Below are positions 53,321-61,088 of a DNA stretch of 64,000 nucleotides, in pieces. The position numbers and the translations under genes are program-made. Numbering within the stretch: the stretch's first letter is position 1; each line of letters opens with the position of its first letter. The notes under the pieces were generated by a model. The model searched no databases, was not told the origin of the DNA, and was given only the letters and a program-made list of their open reading frames with translations. The stretch covers positions 124,001-188,000 of the forward strand of contig CAVVFX010000023.1 of the NCBI GenBank assembly GCA_963747535.1, read 5' to 3'. The stretch is from CAVVFX01 sp963747535 (GTDB taxonomy: Bacteria > Acidobacteriota > Terriglobia > Bryobacterales > Bryobacteraceae).

Positions 53321-53746
53321 TTGAACGCTCGGCAAAAAAGGCTGTTTGAAGACGCCCGTAAAAGAAACCCCAACCTGAAGATGCCCAACGAGGCTGCGGC
53401 CCCGTCTGAGCTTACTGAAGACGATCTCGCGCTTCTGAAACAAGGAGTGGGAGACAAAAGCAGCCGGCCTGCGTCGATGGGCGGCGAGGGCGGAGAAGGC
53501 TCGTCCGACGAGCCGGCCGGCGAGATGTTCGGCTCCATCGTCACGTATTTCGAGGAAAAGGGATTCGGCTTCCTGCGGCCCGAATCCGGCGGGCGCGATG
53601 TGTTTTTCCACGTATCGCGGCTGCAGCAAGGTCAGTCCACGGAATTGGTCCCCGGCGCACGGGTGGCCTATGAATTGGGAATGGACCGCACAGGGAAGAT
53701 GGCGGCGAGCGCCGTCCGCATCCGGCCTCCGCAGCCTACAACGTAA
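53321..53746 (+). CDS. Cold-shock domain protein
   Basis: A 141-residue protein. The first 65 residues are charged and poorly structured (KRLFEDARKRNPNLKMPNEA). Residues 68-140 are a cold-shock domain with GSIVTYFEEKGFGFLRPESG and DVFFHVSRLQ (RNP1 and RNP2 motifs), which binds single-stranded RNA or DNA. The start seems to be TTG 53321, with AGAGGAA about 10 bases upstream. It is longer than normal CspA proteins (about 70 residues) because of the N-terminal extension. Follows the Tudor-like gene. Confidence 0.9.
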   Translation: MNARQKRLFEDARKRNPNLKMPNEAAAPSELTEDDLALLKQGVGDKSSRPASMGGEGGEGSSDEPAGEMFGSIVTYFEEKGFGFLRPESGGRDVFFHVSRLQQGQSTELVPGARVAYELGMDRTGKMAASAVRIRPPQPTT

Positions 53747-53808
53747 GCTGCGGCCGGCCGAACGCAAATCTGAAGCGAACCACTGGGCCGTTCCACCCCC
53801 GTTTTGAC

Positions 53809-53825
53809 CCCTTTTCTTAAAAGGG
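53809..53825. terminator. Probable terminator hairpin after the cold-shock gene
   Basis: A perfect 7-bp stem CCCTTTT/AAAAGGG with a 3-base loop, 62 bases after the stop. There is no clear T run on the plus strand, so efficiency is uncertain. Confidence 0.45.
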
Positions 53826-53910
53826 TGGGAACCAACCGAACGCCTTTAGGAGTCAACCCCCGGAAATCCGGGCGAGAACTAGCACACGGGCGCCACTTTA
53901 GCCAGCTCCC

Positions 53911-53938
53911 CAATTTTTGAGCGTTGGATCAAAAATTG
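53911..53938. repeat. AT-rich perfect hairpin
   Basis: CAATTTTTGA pairs with TCAAAAATTG over an 8-base loop. The A/T-rich arms stand out from the GC-rich context. Confidence 0.7.
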
Positions 53939-54073
53939 AAGGCTTCACCTGCTTTGCAGAAACGCTTCGCTTCCTATTCTACCTTGCCGGCCGGGCGTTT
54001 TGTCGAGAAATTCTGCCGGGATGCCGACGGCGGCGTCCGGCAGGAGGGAGTTCTTCAACCACAGCAACAGAAC

Positions 54074-54094
54074 GGGCAGGCCAACGGCCTGCCC
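54074..54094. terminator. GC-rich hairpin downstream of the SBBP gene
   Basis: A 9-bp perfect stem GGGCAGGCC/GGCCTGCCC, loop AAC, followed by CCAC, which is also seen after family B palindromes. Possible terminator for the minus-strand gene ending at 54134. Confidence 0.45.
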
Positions 54095-54133
54095 CACTAA
54101 CAAAGACAAAGGCTAGTGCTGGAGACCAACCCC

Positions 54134-56236
54134 TCACATGGGGCTGATGCCCATCAGGAAGCCGTCGATATCTTGCGCGGGCGTGGTCTTCGGGGTGATT
54201 GTGGGATCGAATATCGAATCGTTTGTCCACCCGATGACCCACATGGTTCCCTGGGCATCGACATCGACGCCATAGGCGCTCTGCAACCCAACACTGGCGA
54301 TGTAGGATGCATACAGGATCCCGCGTGGGCCGGAAACAGTGGGATCGAATTTCAACACCCAACCATCCACTCCGCCCATCTGCGTCGAACCTAACGCATT
54401 CGCGCTAACGGGGAGATTCGGCGACCCCGTCGAGCCCGTGACGTAGATCACGCCCTTGGCATCCACGGCTAAGCCGGTTGCGAGTTCCGCTCCGGAACCG
54501 CCGAAGTAGGTGGAGTAAACCAGCTGACCCGAGTTTCCCGTGGCATTCGGATTCAGGATATAGACGAAGGCATCGCCTGCGCCTCCGTAGGTTGACTGAA
54601 TAGCGCCCGGGAGGATTGGGAAATCGATCGACTGCGTAAAGCCTGTGACGACCACCCGTCCCTGGGGATCCAGGCGTACCCTCTGCGCCAAATCGATTCC
54701 GCTGCCGCCGAGATAGGTCGAGTAGAGCAGCGCTCCTGCCACCGGATCGAGCTGCGCTACGAACGTGTCGCCACCTCCGGCATTGGTCGGTTGATATGAG
54801 TTTCCAGCCATCGGAAAGTCCGGCGAGAAAGTTTGGCCGACCAGCCACAATGTACCGTCAGGAGCCACCGTGATCCCGTTGCCCACATCGGTAATGCTCC
54901 CGCCCAGAAAAGTGGAGAAAAAGAGCGAATTGATGTCGCTCTGGCTGGGATCGAACCCGGAAACAAATGCGTTGGCCGTGCCGTTCAAGCCCTGCAGTCC
55001 ATTGACGGTTGGCAGTTCGCTCGAATTGGTAGTTCCAACGATGTAAACCCGGCCTTTGGAATCCGCCGTGACGCCGTTACCCGCTGCCGCGGTGTCGCCA
55101 CCCATGTAGGACATATAGACCAATTGGAGTCCGACCGGCTGAGTGATATCGTAAATCACCACAAAAGCGTCACTCGTGCCGGTCAACGAATTCTGGTACG
55201 CGGCGACATTTCCCTGGGGAAAATCGACTGAATTGGTATATCCGGTGAGATAAACCAAGCCGTTCGGGGCCACGAACATGTCGTTGAGAATATCGTCCCC
55301 GGACCCGCCGAGATACGTTGCGAACGACACCGGATTGTTGCCGGCAGGGGTGGACGGAACGACCTGAACAATGAAGCAATCGTACCCGCCGTCGTTATTG
55401 GCAAACTGCGGACCACCGGGCATCATGTTGTTGTTGTTGGGGTCCTGTTCGAAGTCCGTCGACAGGGTAATGCCCGCGACATAGATGTTGCCGTTGGCAT
55501 CGTGACCAATAGCCTTGGCGGTATCCTGGCTGGAGCCCGAGATGTACAGAGAAAAGGTCAAAGTCGGGTCGATCACCAGTTCCCTGCTCTTGTCGTACCG
55601 GGCCAGTGCGAAGCCGAAGGTCCCGTCGGAGTTCCGGCGGTAGCGACTGGTAACCAGCGTTCGGGAGCCGTCTGCCGCGATCTGGTACGCCACCGGACGC
55701 TTCTGAATGAAGGCTGCGGTAAGATTGCCTTCCTCGTCCAGCGCAGGCGCCACGCCCGAGATTTGCAGCCGGATCTTTCGCGGGTCCGTACCCGGTTTGA
55801 CGACCAGATCGTATTCGAGTTCGCCGTGGTTGCCGTAGTAAACCAGATCCACGCCCGGATACAGATCGCTCGCGCGGAGATTGCGGTAATTGTCAACCGT
55901 CCGCCACTTGGTGCGGTCATTGCCGTGGATAATGTTGGATTTGGAACTGAGCGCTTCGCCCGGCGCGAGGTGAACCCGCGGGGAGGCATGGGCAAACGTC
56001 ACACGCATGTCCTGGACTTTGTTGCCGTCTTTGGACCGGAGATCCATGTGATCGCCCTGTAGGGACGAGGAAAAGCGCAATCCCCGGGTGACATAACCTG
56101 AGCCGGCGGGCTCAAAGCGTAGCGGCGCATAGGCCAGAGCCTGGACCGCATCTGGCACATTAGCCGGACGGGGAGTAGCGGCATGCAGGCAGCCAGCCAC
56201 AAGAACACTAAGAAGGACTATTGAAGACTTGTTCAT
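54134..56236 (-). CDS. Secreted SBBP-repeat beta-propeller protein
   Basis: A 700-residue protein with a signal peptide (MNKSSIVLLSVLVAGCLHAA). The first 220 residues are a beta domain with YRNLRASDLYPGVDLVYYGN, HGELEYDLVVKPGTDPRKIR and LVIDPTLTFSLYISGSSQDT. After that come seven or more SBBP repeats, each of the form YSTYLGGSGxDxAxxVxxDxxGxxYVTGxTxSxDFP. Such proteins are expanded in acidobacteria and planctomycetes and are thought to be surface-exposed or secreted. No enzymatic motif is seen. LVAGC resembles a lipobox, so a lipoprotein is possible. Confidence 0.9.
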   Translation of the reverse strand: MNKSSIVLLSVLVAGCLHAATPRPANVPDAVQALAYAPLRFEPAGSGYVTRGLRFSSSLQGDHMDLRSKDGNKVQDMRVTFAHASPRVHLAPGEALSSKSNIIHGNDRTKWRTVDNYRNLRASDLYPGVDLVYYGNHGELEYDLVVKPGTDPRKIRLQISGVAPALDEEGNLTAAFIQKRPVAYQIAADGSRTLVTSRYRRNSDGTFGFALARYDKSRELVIDPTLTFSLYISGSSQDTAKAIGHDANGNIYVAGITLSTDFEQDPNNNNMMPGGPQFANNDGGYDCFIVQVVPSTPAGNNPVSFATYLGGSGDDILNDMFVAPNGLVYLTGYTNSVDFPQGNVAAYQNSLTGTSDAFVVIYDITQPVGLQLVYMSYMGGDTAAAGNGVTADSKGRVYIVGTTNSSELPTVNGLQGLNGTANAFVSGFDPSQSDINSLFFSTFLGGSITDVGNGITVAPDGTLWLVGQTFSPDFPMAGNSYQPTNAGGGDTFVAQLDPVAGALLYSTYLGGSGIDLAQRVRLDPQGRVVVTGFTQSIDFPILPGAIQSTYGGAGDAFVYILNPNATGNSGQLVYSTYFGGSGAELATGLAVDAKGVIYVTGSTGSPNLPVSANALGSTQMGGVDGWVLKFDPTVSGPRGILYASYIASVGLQSAYGVDVDAQGTMWVIGWTNDSIFDPTITPKTTPAQDIDGFLMGISPM

Positions 56237-56477
56237 TTTGCGAAATTTACGAGCTAACAGTCGAGCTATAAGCGACGTGGAAAACGCCGCCCGAGTTTCG
56301 AGAGAGTTTTGACCCGATCCTTCAGTCTAACGCGCCCGGCAATCTGAGTTTGCTCCGAGGGCTCTGGTGACCGAGCGTGGAGGTCGGCGCGCCGTCGAGT
56401 CCGCGGGCGAGAACGTGTTCGGCCAGTCGGGCGGAAGAAGCCACGCGCGGACTCCGGTCGGGTAGTAAAATGTGCTC

Positions 56478-58922
56478 ATGGTTTTGTCGCGTTTGCTGGA
56501 GCAGACGCTCCAAGACAGCCTTTATGCCGTGCGGATGCTCAGGAAGAGTCCCGGGGCGACTGCGATCATTGTCGTCACTTTAGCCTTGGGCATCGGCGCC
56601 GGCACTGCCATCTTCAGCGTCGTCGAAGCCGTGCTACTTCGCCGGCTTCCGTATCGGGATCCAGCGCGACTCGTCGTCATCTGGGACTCACCGGTGCATG
56701 ATAAAGGTTCGATGATCTTCGTGCCCTACCGGCACTTCCTGGAGTGGAGAAACAAGAGCCAGAGCTTCGCGGGGCTCGGCGCCGAGACCTGGGCTCGGGG
56801 CCCTCGCTTTCTGATGGGCCGTGGCTCTCCGCAGAGCGTTCTCGCGATTCCTTCGACCGTCGAGTTGTTTGACGTGCTCGGCGTCGCCCCCCAGTTGGGT
56901 CGGACCTTCGCCCTCGATGATTTGAGTCAAGGTTGCACGGTGGTGCTGTCGCACAAGTTCTGGCAAACTCGCCTGGGCGGAAAGCCGGAGATCGTAGGTC
57001 AGCGCCTCGCGCTCGAAGAGGAGTCCTGTACCGTTGCCGGCATCATGCCGGCCAGCTTCGTCTTTTATCCGTTGCCCACGGATCTGTGGACCCTGATCAC
57101 CCCTGCAAGCGAGTTGGACCGCAATCCCGATCGCAACGGGGTAGCCGTCTTCGGCCGCCTTAAGCCCGGTGTGTCGCGGACCGCAGCGGAAGCCGAGCTA
57201 AGGTTGCTCGCCCGGCAGATCGACCAGGGCCGTGGCTTCGGCGTCGAGATTGAACCGGTGGCCTTCGATCTGCAAGACGAGTTCATCTGGCTCGCCGGCC
57301 GCAACCTGAGGTTGAGCCTGATGCTGCTCGCTGCTGCCGTCGGCTTTGTTCTTCTGATTACCTGTGTGAACGTGGCGAACCTGCTGCTCGGCCGGTCCCT
57401 GGCGCGGCGGCGTGAACTCGCCATTCGCGCGGCACTGGGCTCAAGCCGTACGCGTCTTCTGCGTCAACTTCTTACTGAGAGCCTGCTCCTCTCCGTTTCG
57501 GCTGCCATACTCGCAGTCGCGATTGCCGGGATCGCGGTTTACTACTTCAAGAAGGCGAGCCCCGTGGAGTTGCCTCCAGGAGCCGCTGTCGAATTGAATA
57601 TTCCCGTCCTTGTCTTTGCCGCGGCCCTGGCTTTGCTGACAACCGTCATCGCCGGATTCGCACCGGCCTGGCGTGCGTCGAAGGCTGGCATCAGCGCATC
57701 CCTGAACTCGGGGGGACGCAGCTCCGGCGGTCCATCCCGGCAGCGGCTGGCGAGGGGGTTGATCGCCACGGAGGTCGCGCTCTCGCTGGTATTGCTGGCC
57801 GGTGCGGGGTTGATGATCCAAAGCACCATGAACTTCGCTTCGGCGCCCCTGGGCTTCCGGCCCGACAAACTGATCGCGATGTCCGTGAGCCTTTCGCCTC
57901 AGTCGTACTCGAGACCGGAGCAACGTGTAAACTTCTACGACCTGGTCAAGCGCAGGATCGGTACTCTTCCCGGTGTCGAGGGTATTGGCCTCACTACGCA
58001 TATGGCTCTACGCGGCAGCAACGGCATCAGCGTCTTGAACATCGAAGGCAGGCCTCACGCCAATCCCAAGACCGTGGTTCTCGATACTGAACAGCAGTAC
58101 ATCTCGGACGGATACTTTCGCTTTTTGGGTGTGCCGATCCGGCTAGGGCGCGAGTTCGCGTGGACCGATCGAGGCGAGAAAGCGCCCGCAGCAGTGGTGA
58201 ACGACGCCTTGGTGAGGAAGTACTTTCCAATGGAAGATCCCATTGGAAAGCGCATACGATTCCCGGGAGCAGAGAATCTCAATCCCTGGTTGACGATCGT
58301 GGGCGTGGTAGCCGACGAGAAGCAAAGCACGCCGTTTCAAGAAATGGCTTGGGCGAGTCCGCCGATCGTTTATCGGGCCCTCGCGCAGCAAACCAATTCG
58401 ACGTTCGATCTGGTGGTGCGAAGTTCCCTGCCGACGGCCGGCCTTCAACACGAGGTCGAGGCGCTGGATCCAGGGGTGCGCATCGCCAACGTGGAGACCA
58501 TGCAACAGGTAATTTCACGGTATCTTGCCTATCCCCGATTCCGGGCCGTTCTGATGGGCGGCTTCGCCGGGTTGGGGCTGCTTCTGGCAGTTGTCGGGTT
58601 GTATGGTGTCCTGTCCCAACTGGTTGGTCAGCGGACGCAAGAGATCGGGATCCGGATTGCGCTTGGGGCACAGCGCCGCCACGTAGTGGGAGCGATTGTG
58701 AGAGAAGGAATGCTGCTGGTCGCTTTTGGCGGAGCAGCGGGGCTCGCCGCCGCGAAATGGCTCACACGATTTCTGGCGAGCTTATTGTACGGGGTGAAGG
58801 CACAGGACGCGACAACGCTCGTCGGGGTAACCGTCCTGTTGATTGCAGCCGCCTTGCTCGCGACGTATTTTCCAGCTCGCCGCGCGGCCAGTGTCGATCC
58901 AATCGTATCGTTACGATGTTGA
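56478..58922 (+). CDS. Duplicated orphan ABC-type permease (MacB/FtsX family)
   Basis: An 814-residue membrane protein with two MacB_PCD-FtsX halves. The N-terminal part has LYAVRMLRKSPGATAIIVVT and LALGIGAGTAIFSVVEAVLL. Three helices around LMLLAAAVGFVLLITCVNVA with RRRELAIRAALGSSRTRLLR end the first half. The second half begins near GLIATEVALSLVLLAGAGLM and ends with GLLLAVVGLYGVLSQLVGQR and TQEIGIRIALGAQRRHVVGA. No ATPase gene is adjacent, as is typical for these acidobacterial permeases. They may export lipids or peptides or sense envelope stress; the substrate is unknown. ATG 56478 is chosen over GTG 56472. Confidence 0.92.
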   Translation: MVLSRLLEQTLQDSLYAVRMLRKSPGATAIIVVTLALGIGAGTAIFSVVEAVLLRRLPYRDPARLVVIWDSPVHDKGSMIFVPYRHFLEWRNKSQSFAGLGAETWARGPRFLMGRGSPQSVLAIPSTVELFDVLGVAPQLGRTFALDDLSQGCTVVLSHKFWQTRLGGKPEIVGQRLALEEESCTVAGIMPASFVFYPLPTDLWTLITPASELDRNPDRNGVAVFGRLKPGVSRTAAEAELRLLARQIDQGRGFGVEIEPVAFDLQDEFIWLAGRNLRLSLMLLAAAVGFVLLITCVNVANLLLGRSLARRRELAIRAALGSSRTRLLRQLLTESLLLSVSAAILAVAIAGIAVYYFKKASPVELPPGAAVELNIPVLVFAAALALLTTVIAGFAPAWRASKAGISASLNSGGRSSGGPSRQRLARGLIATEVALSLVLLAGAGLMIQSTMNFASAPLGFRPDKLIAMSVSLSPQSYSRPEQRVNFYDLVKRRIGTLPGVEGIGLTTHMALRGSNGISVLNIEGRPHANPKTVVLDTEQQYISDGYFRFLGVPIRLGREFAWTDRGEKAPAAVVNDALVRKYFPMEDPIGKRIRFPGAENLNPWLTIVGVVADEKQSTPFQEMAWASPPIVYRALAQQTNSTFDLVVRSSLPTAGLQHEVEALDPGVRIANVETMQQVISRYLAYPRFRAVLMGGFAGLGLLLAVVGLYGVLSQLVGQRTQEIGIRIALGAQRRHVVGAIVREGMLLVAFGGAAGLAAAKWLTRFLASLLYGVKAQDATTLVGVTVLLIAAALLATYFPARRAASVDPIVSLRC

Positions 58923-59031
58923 GTAAGCCTGGCAACGAAAGCGCGTAAACCCCGATGAGCACCCATGCAAATGCCGGGATAAGACTAGCATTCGTGTGGC
59001 GGGGTTGAGACTCGGACAGCGTTAGCCAGGG

Positions 59032-59083
59032 CGGCTGCTATACAGCCCGGCAGACCATAAAAAACAATGGTCTGCCGTACGGA
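59032..59083. repeat. Dispersed palindrome, family A copy 9
   Basis: GCGGCTGCTATACAGCCCGG then CAGACCATAAAAAACAATGG and TCTGCCGTACGG. Between convergent permease and oxidoreductase genes. Confidence 0.85.
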
Positions 59084-59095
59084 GACCAAGGCGTC

Positions 59096-60439
59096 TCAGC
59101 CGAGAAACTTCCAGCCCTTATGGAATGTGGGTTTCAGCCATTTGTTGGCGTCGTGATTATTGGTGATGCGCATGTTCTTGGCATCCCACTCGATCTTGCC
59201 TTCGTACTTCATGGCGATGGTCCCCAGCAGCATCCATTGCACGAAGGGTCCCGCAACACTGAAGTTCGAGCAGGAATGCTCGCCGCCTTTGCAGGCGCGA
59301 ATCCAGTCGCGATAGTGTCCCGGGGAACGCGTCAACAACTCCTGCGGGAACTTGTACTCCTTCATTTTGGAAGCCGGGACCAACCGGGTCCGCTCGCCGT
59401 AGCAACCGGTCGTCATCAGGCCCTTGGTGCCGATGAACAGACTGCCGTTATTGTCGTCGTCGCCGAGTTTTTCGCCGGCGGGTACGCTCTCATGGGTAAA
59501 CGGCTCTTTCAGCCCGTCGTGCCAGAAGATCTTAACGGGCGGCATGGGACCGCGCGCCGGAAAATCGAAGCGGATCACCGATTTTGAAGGGTAGGTCAGG
59601 TTGTTCTTGCCCTCCTGCATGACACACTCGACACTGACCGGTGCCGTCAGGCGCAACGCCATGTTGGGCGTCCCCATAATGTGACACGCCATATCGCCAA
59701 TTGCGCCGCAACCATAGACCGGAAATCCGCGCCACTTCCTGGGCACGTAGGCGGGACTGTAAGGCCGCATGGGTGAACCCGCCAGCCATGCTGTCCAATC
59801 GAGCGTGTCGGGTACCGGCGCTTCCGGCGTCGTAACATCCGGACCTTGCACCCAATACTTCCCGGGACGATCCGTCCAGGCGTGGACCTCAGTCACGTCA
59901 CCGATGTCGCCGTTCCAAAGGATCTCGGCAGCCTGTCGGGCGCCCTCGTTGGAGTAACCCTGATTCCCCATCTGGGTCGCGACCCCGTACTTTTCCGCCG
60001 CCGCAGTCAGTTGACGAGCCTCCCAAACGGTATGAGTGAGCGGCTTCTGACAATAGACGTGTTTACCGCGGGCCATGGCCCACATAGCGGCGCTGCCGTG
60101 CACATGATCCGGGCACGAGACCGTTACCGCGTCGATGTTCTTGCTCTCTTTGTCGAGCATCTCGCGGAAGTCTTTATAATGCGGAGCCTTGGGAAACTCT
60201 TTGTATGCGCGCGCGGCGCTCTTATCGTCGGGGTCGGCGAACGCGACGATATTCTCGGTCAGGCAGCCGTGAATATCGGTGTAACCCTTACCACCCGCGC
60301 CGATCGCGGCGATGTTCAGCTTTTGATTCGGGGACTTATACCCAAGGTGCGTCAACGAACCTATGGTGCCAAAACCGGCCGAAGGAATCGCGCCGGCCAG
60401 GACACTGCCGAAGAAGAAATGCCGTCTGGAAATTGCCAC
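59096..60439 (-). CDS. Tat-exported Gfo/Idh/MocA family oxidoreductase
   Basis: A 447-residue protein with a twin-arginine signal (ISRRHFFFGSVLAGAIPSAG). The NAD-binding part begins KLNIAAIGAGGKGYTDIHGC. VSCPDHVHGSAAMWAMARGK, HVYCQKPLTHTVWEARQLTA (conserved EKP-type motif, here QKP) and MGNQGYSNEGARQAAEILWN follow the family. The second half is the alpha/beta substrate domain. Exported members are common in planctomycetes and acidobacteria and likely act on sugars in the periplasm with a tightly bound cofactor. Substrate unknown. Confidence 0.92.
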   Translation of the reverse strand: MAISRRHFFFGSVLAGAIPSAGFGTIGSLTHLGYKSPNQKLNIAAIGAGGKGYTDIHGCLTENIVAFADPDDKSAARAYKEFPKAPHYKDFREMLDKESKNIDAVTVSCPDHVHGSAAMWAMARGKHVYCQKPLTHTVWEARQLTAAAEKYGVATQMGNQGYSNEGARQAAEILWNGDIGDVTEVHAWTDRPGKYWVQGPDVTTPEAPVPDTLDWTAWLAGSPMRPYSPAYVPRKWRGFPVYGCGAIGDMACHIMGTPNMALRLTAPVSVECVMQEGKNNLTYPSKSVIRFDFPARGPMPPVKIFWHDGLKEPFTHESVPAGEKLGDDDNNGSLFIGTKGLMTTGCYGERTRLVPASKMKEYKFPQELLTRSPGHYRDWIRACKGGEHSCSNFSVAGPFVQWMLLGTIAMKYEGKIEWDAKNMRITNNHDANKWLKPTFHKGWKFLG

Positions 60440-60556
60440 GTCTGGTTACTCCTGCTGGAAGAGAAGATTCTATCACCAGAGGCGAAGGGTCAAGGCACAG
60501 ATTAAAGACGAACTGCCTGAATCTTTGTTTGCTTGCGCGGCGGATGGGCGCCAAAG

Positions 60557-60630
60557 CGGCTGCTGCGCGGCCCGACCCAGCGGGTGCCCCGGACCACAAA
60601 AAACGATCGTCTACCCGGTCTACCCTACGG
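60557..60630. repeat. Dispersed palindrome, family A copy 10 (extended)
   Basis: Contains GGCTGCTGCGCGGCC, an inserted stretch, then GGACCACAAAAAACGATCGT and CTACCC. It is longer and less regular than other copies. Confidence 0.7.
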
Positions 60631-60650
60631 TTAGCGAACGGCGCGCTGTG

Positions 60651-61088
60651 TTACGACAGCACCATCTTGCGGAAAGCCTCGTAGGAGCCTAACGCTCGAT
60701 CGTTCATCCATTTGGTCATCGTGGCCGAAGCTTGCTCCAGGTCCCCATACATCAACGGATTGTCGCGCGTTTTGCGGAGTTCCGGGATCACCTCGCTGGC
60801 GCGAATCCACACCAACAGCATCTCGTTGCCGCTGCGAAAGAAAAGATCCGCATTAACCGCGCCGCTGTTAACGAATCCGGCAGCCATATCCCAATAGCTG
60901 ACCACCATCCGAAAATAGGCGTTCTCATCCGACCCGGGAGGCGCAATCCTGAACAAGTCTTCGGTGGACCGGATCCCTTTGAATTTGGCGAGGAACCAGT
61001 TGCGCGCCGTGCGCATCTTTTCTTCCCGGCGCAGTTCGTACAGCCGCATAATTACTTCAGCATCGGAAGCCCTGGCACTTTGCGCCAT
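60651..61088 (-). CDS. Hypothetical protein translationally coupled to lptD
   Basis: A 145-residue soluble, mostly helical protein (SDAEVIMRLYELRREEKMRT, FRMVVSYWDMAAGFVNSGAV, NEMLLVWIRASEVIPELRKT). No signal peptide or known catalytic motif. Its ATG overlaps the lptD stop (TGATG), so translation is likely coupled. I do not recognise a characterised family; it is conserved-looking and probably real. Confidence 0.8.
   Translation of the reverse strand: MAQSARASDAEVIMRLYELRREEKMRTARNWFLAKFKGIRSTEDLFRIAPPGSDENAYFRMVVSYWDMAAGFVNSGAVNADLFFRSGNEMLLVWIRASEVIPELRKTRDNPLMYGDLEQASATMTKWMNDRALGSYEAFRKMVLS

Larger units (their letters stand above)
53747..54133. other. Intergenic region with three strong hairpins
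   Basis: No gene seen. Hairpins: CCCTTTT/AAAAGGG at 53809-53825, just after the cold-shock gene and suited as a terminator; CAATTTTTGA/TCAAAAATTG at 53911-53938 (perfect 10-bp AT-rich stem); GGGCAGGCC/GGCCTGCCC at 54074-54094, just after the SBBP gene. The region separates convergent genes. Confidence 0.6.
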
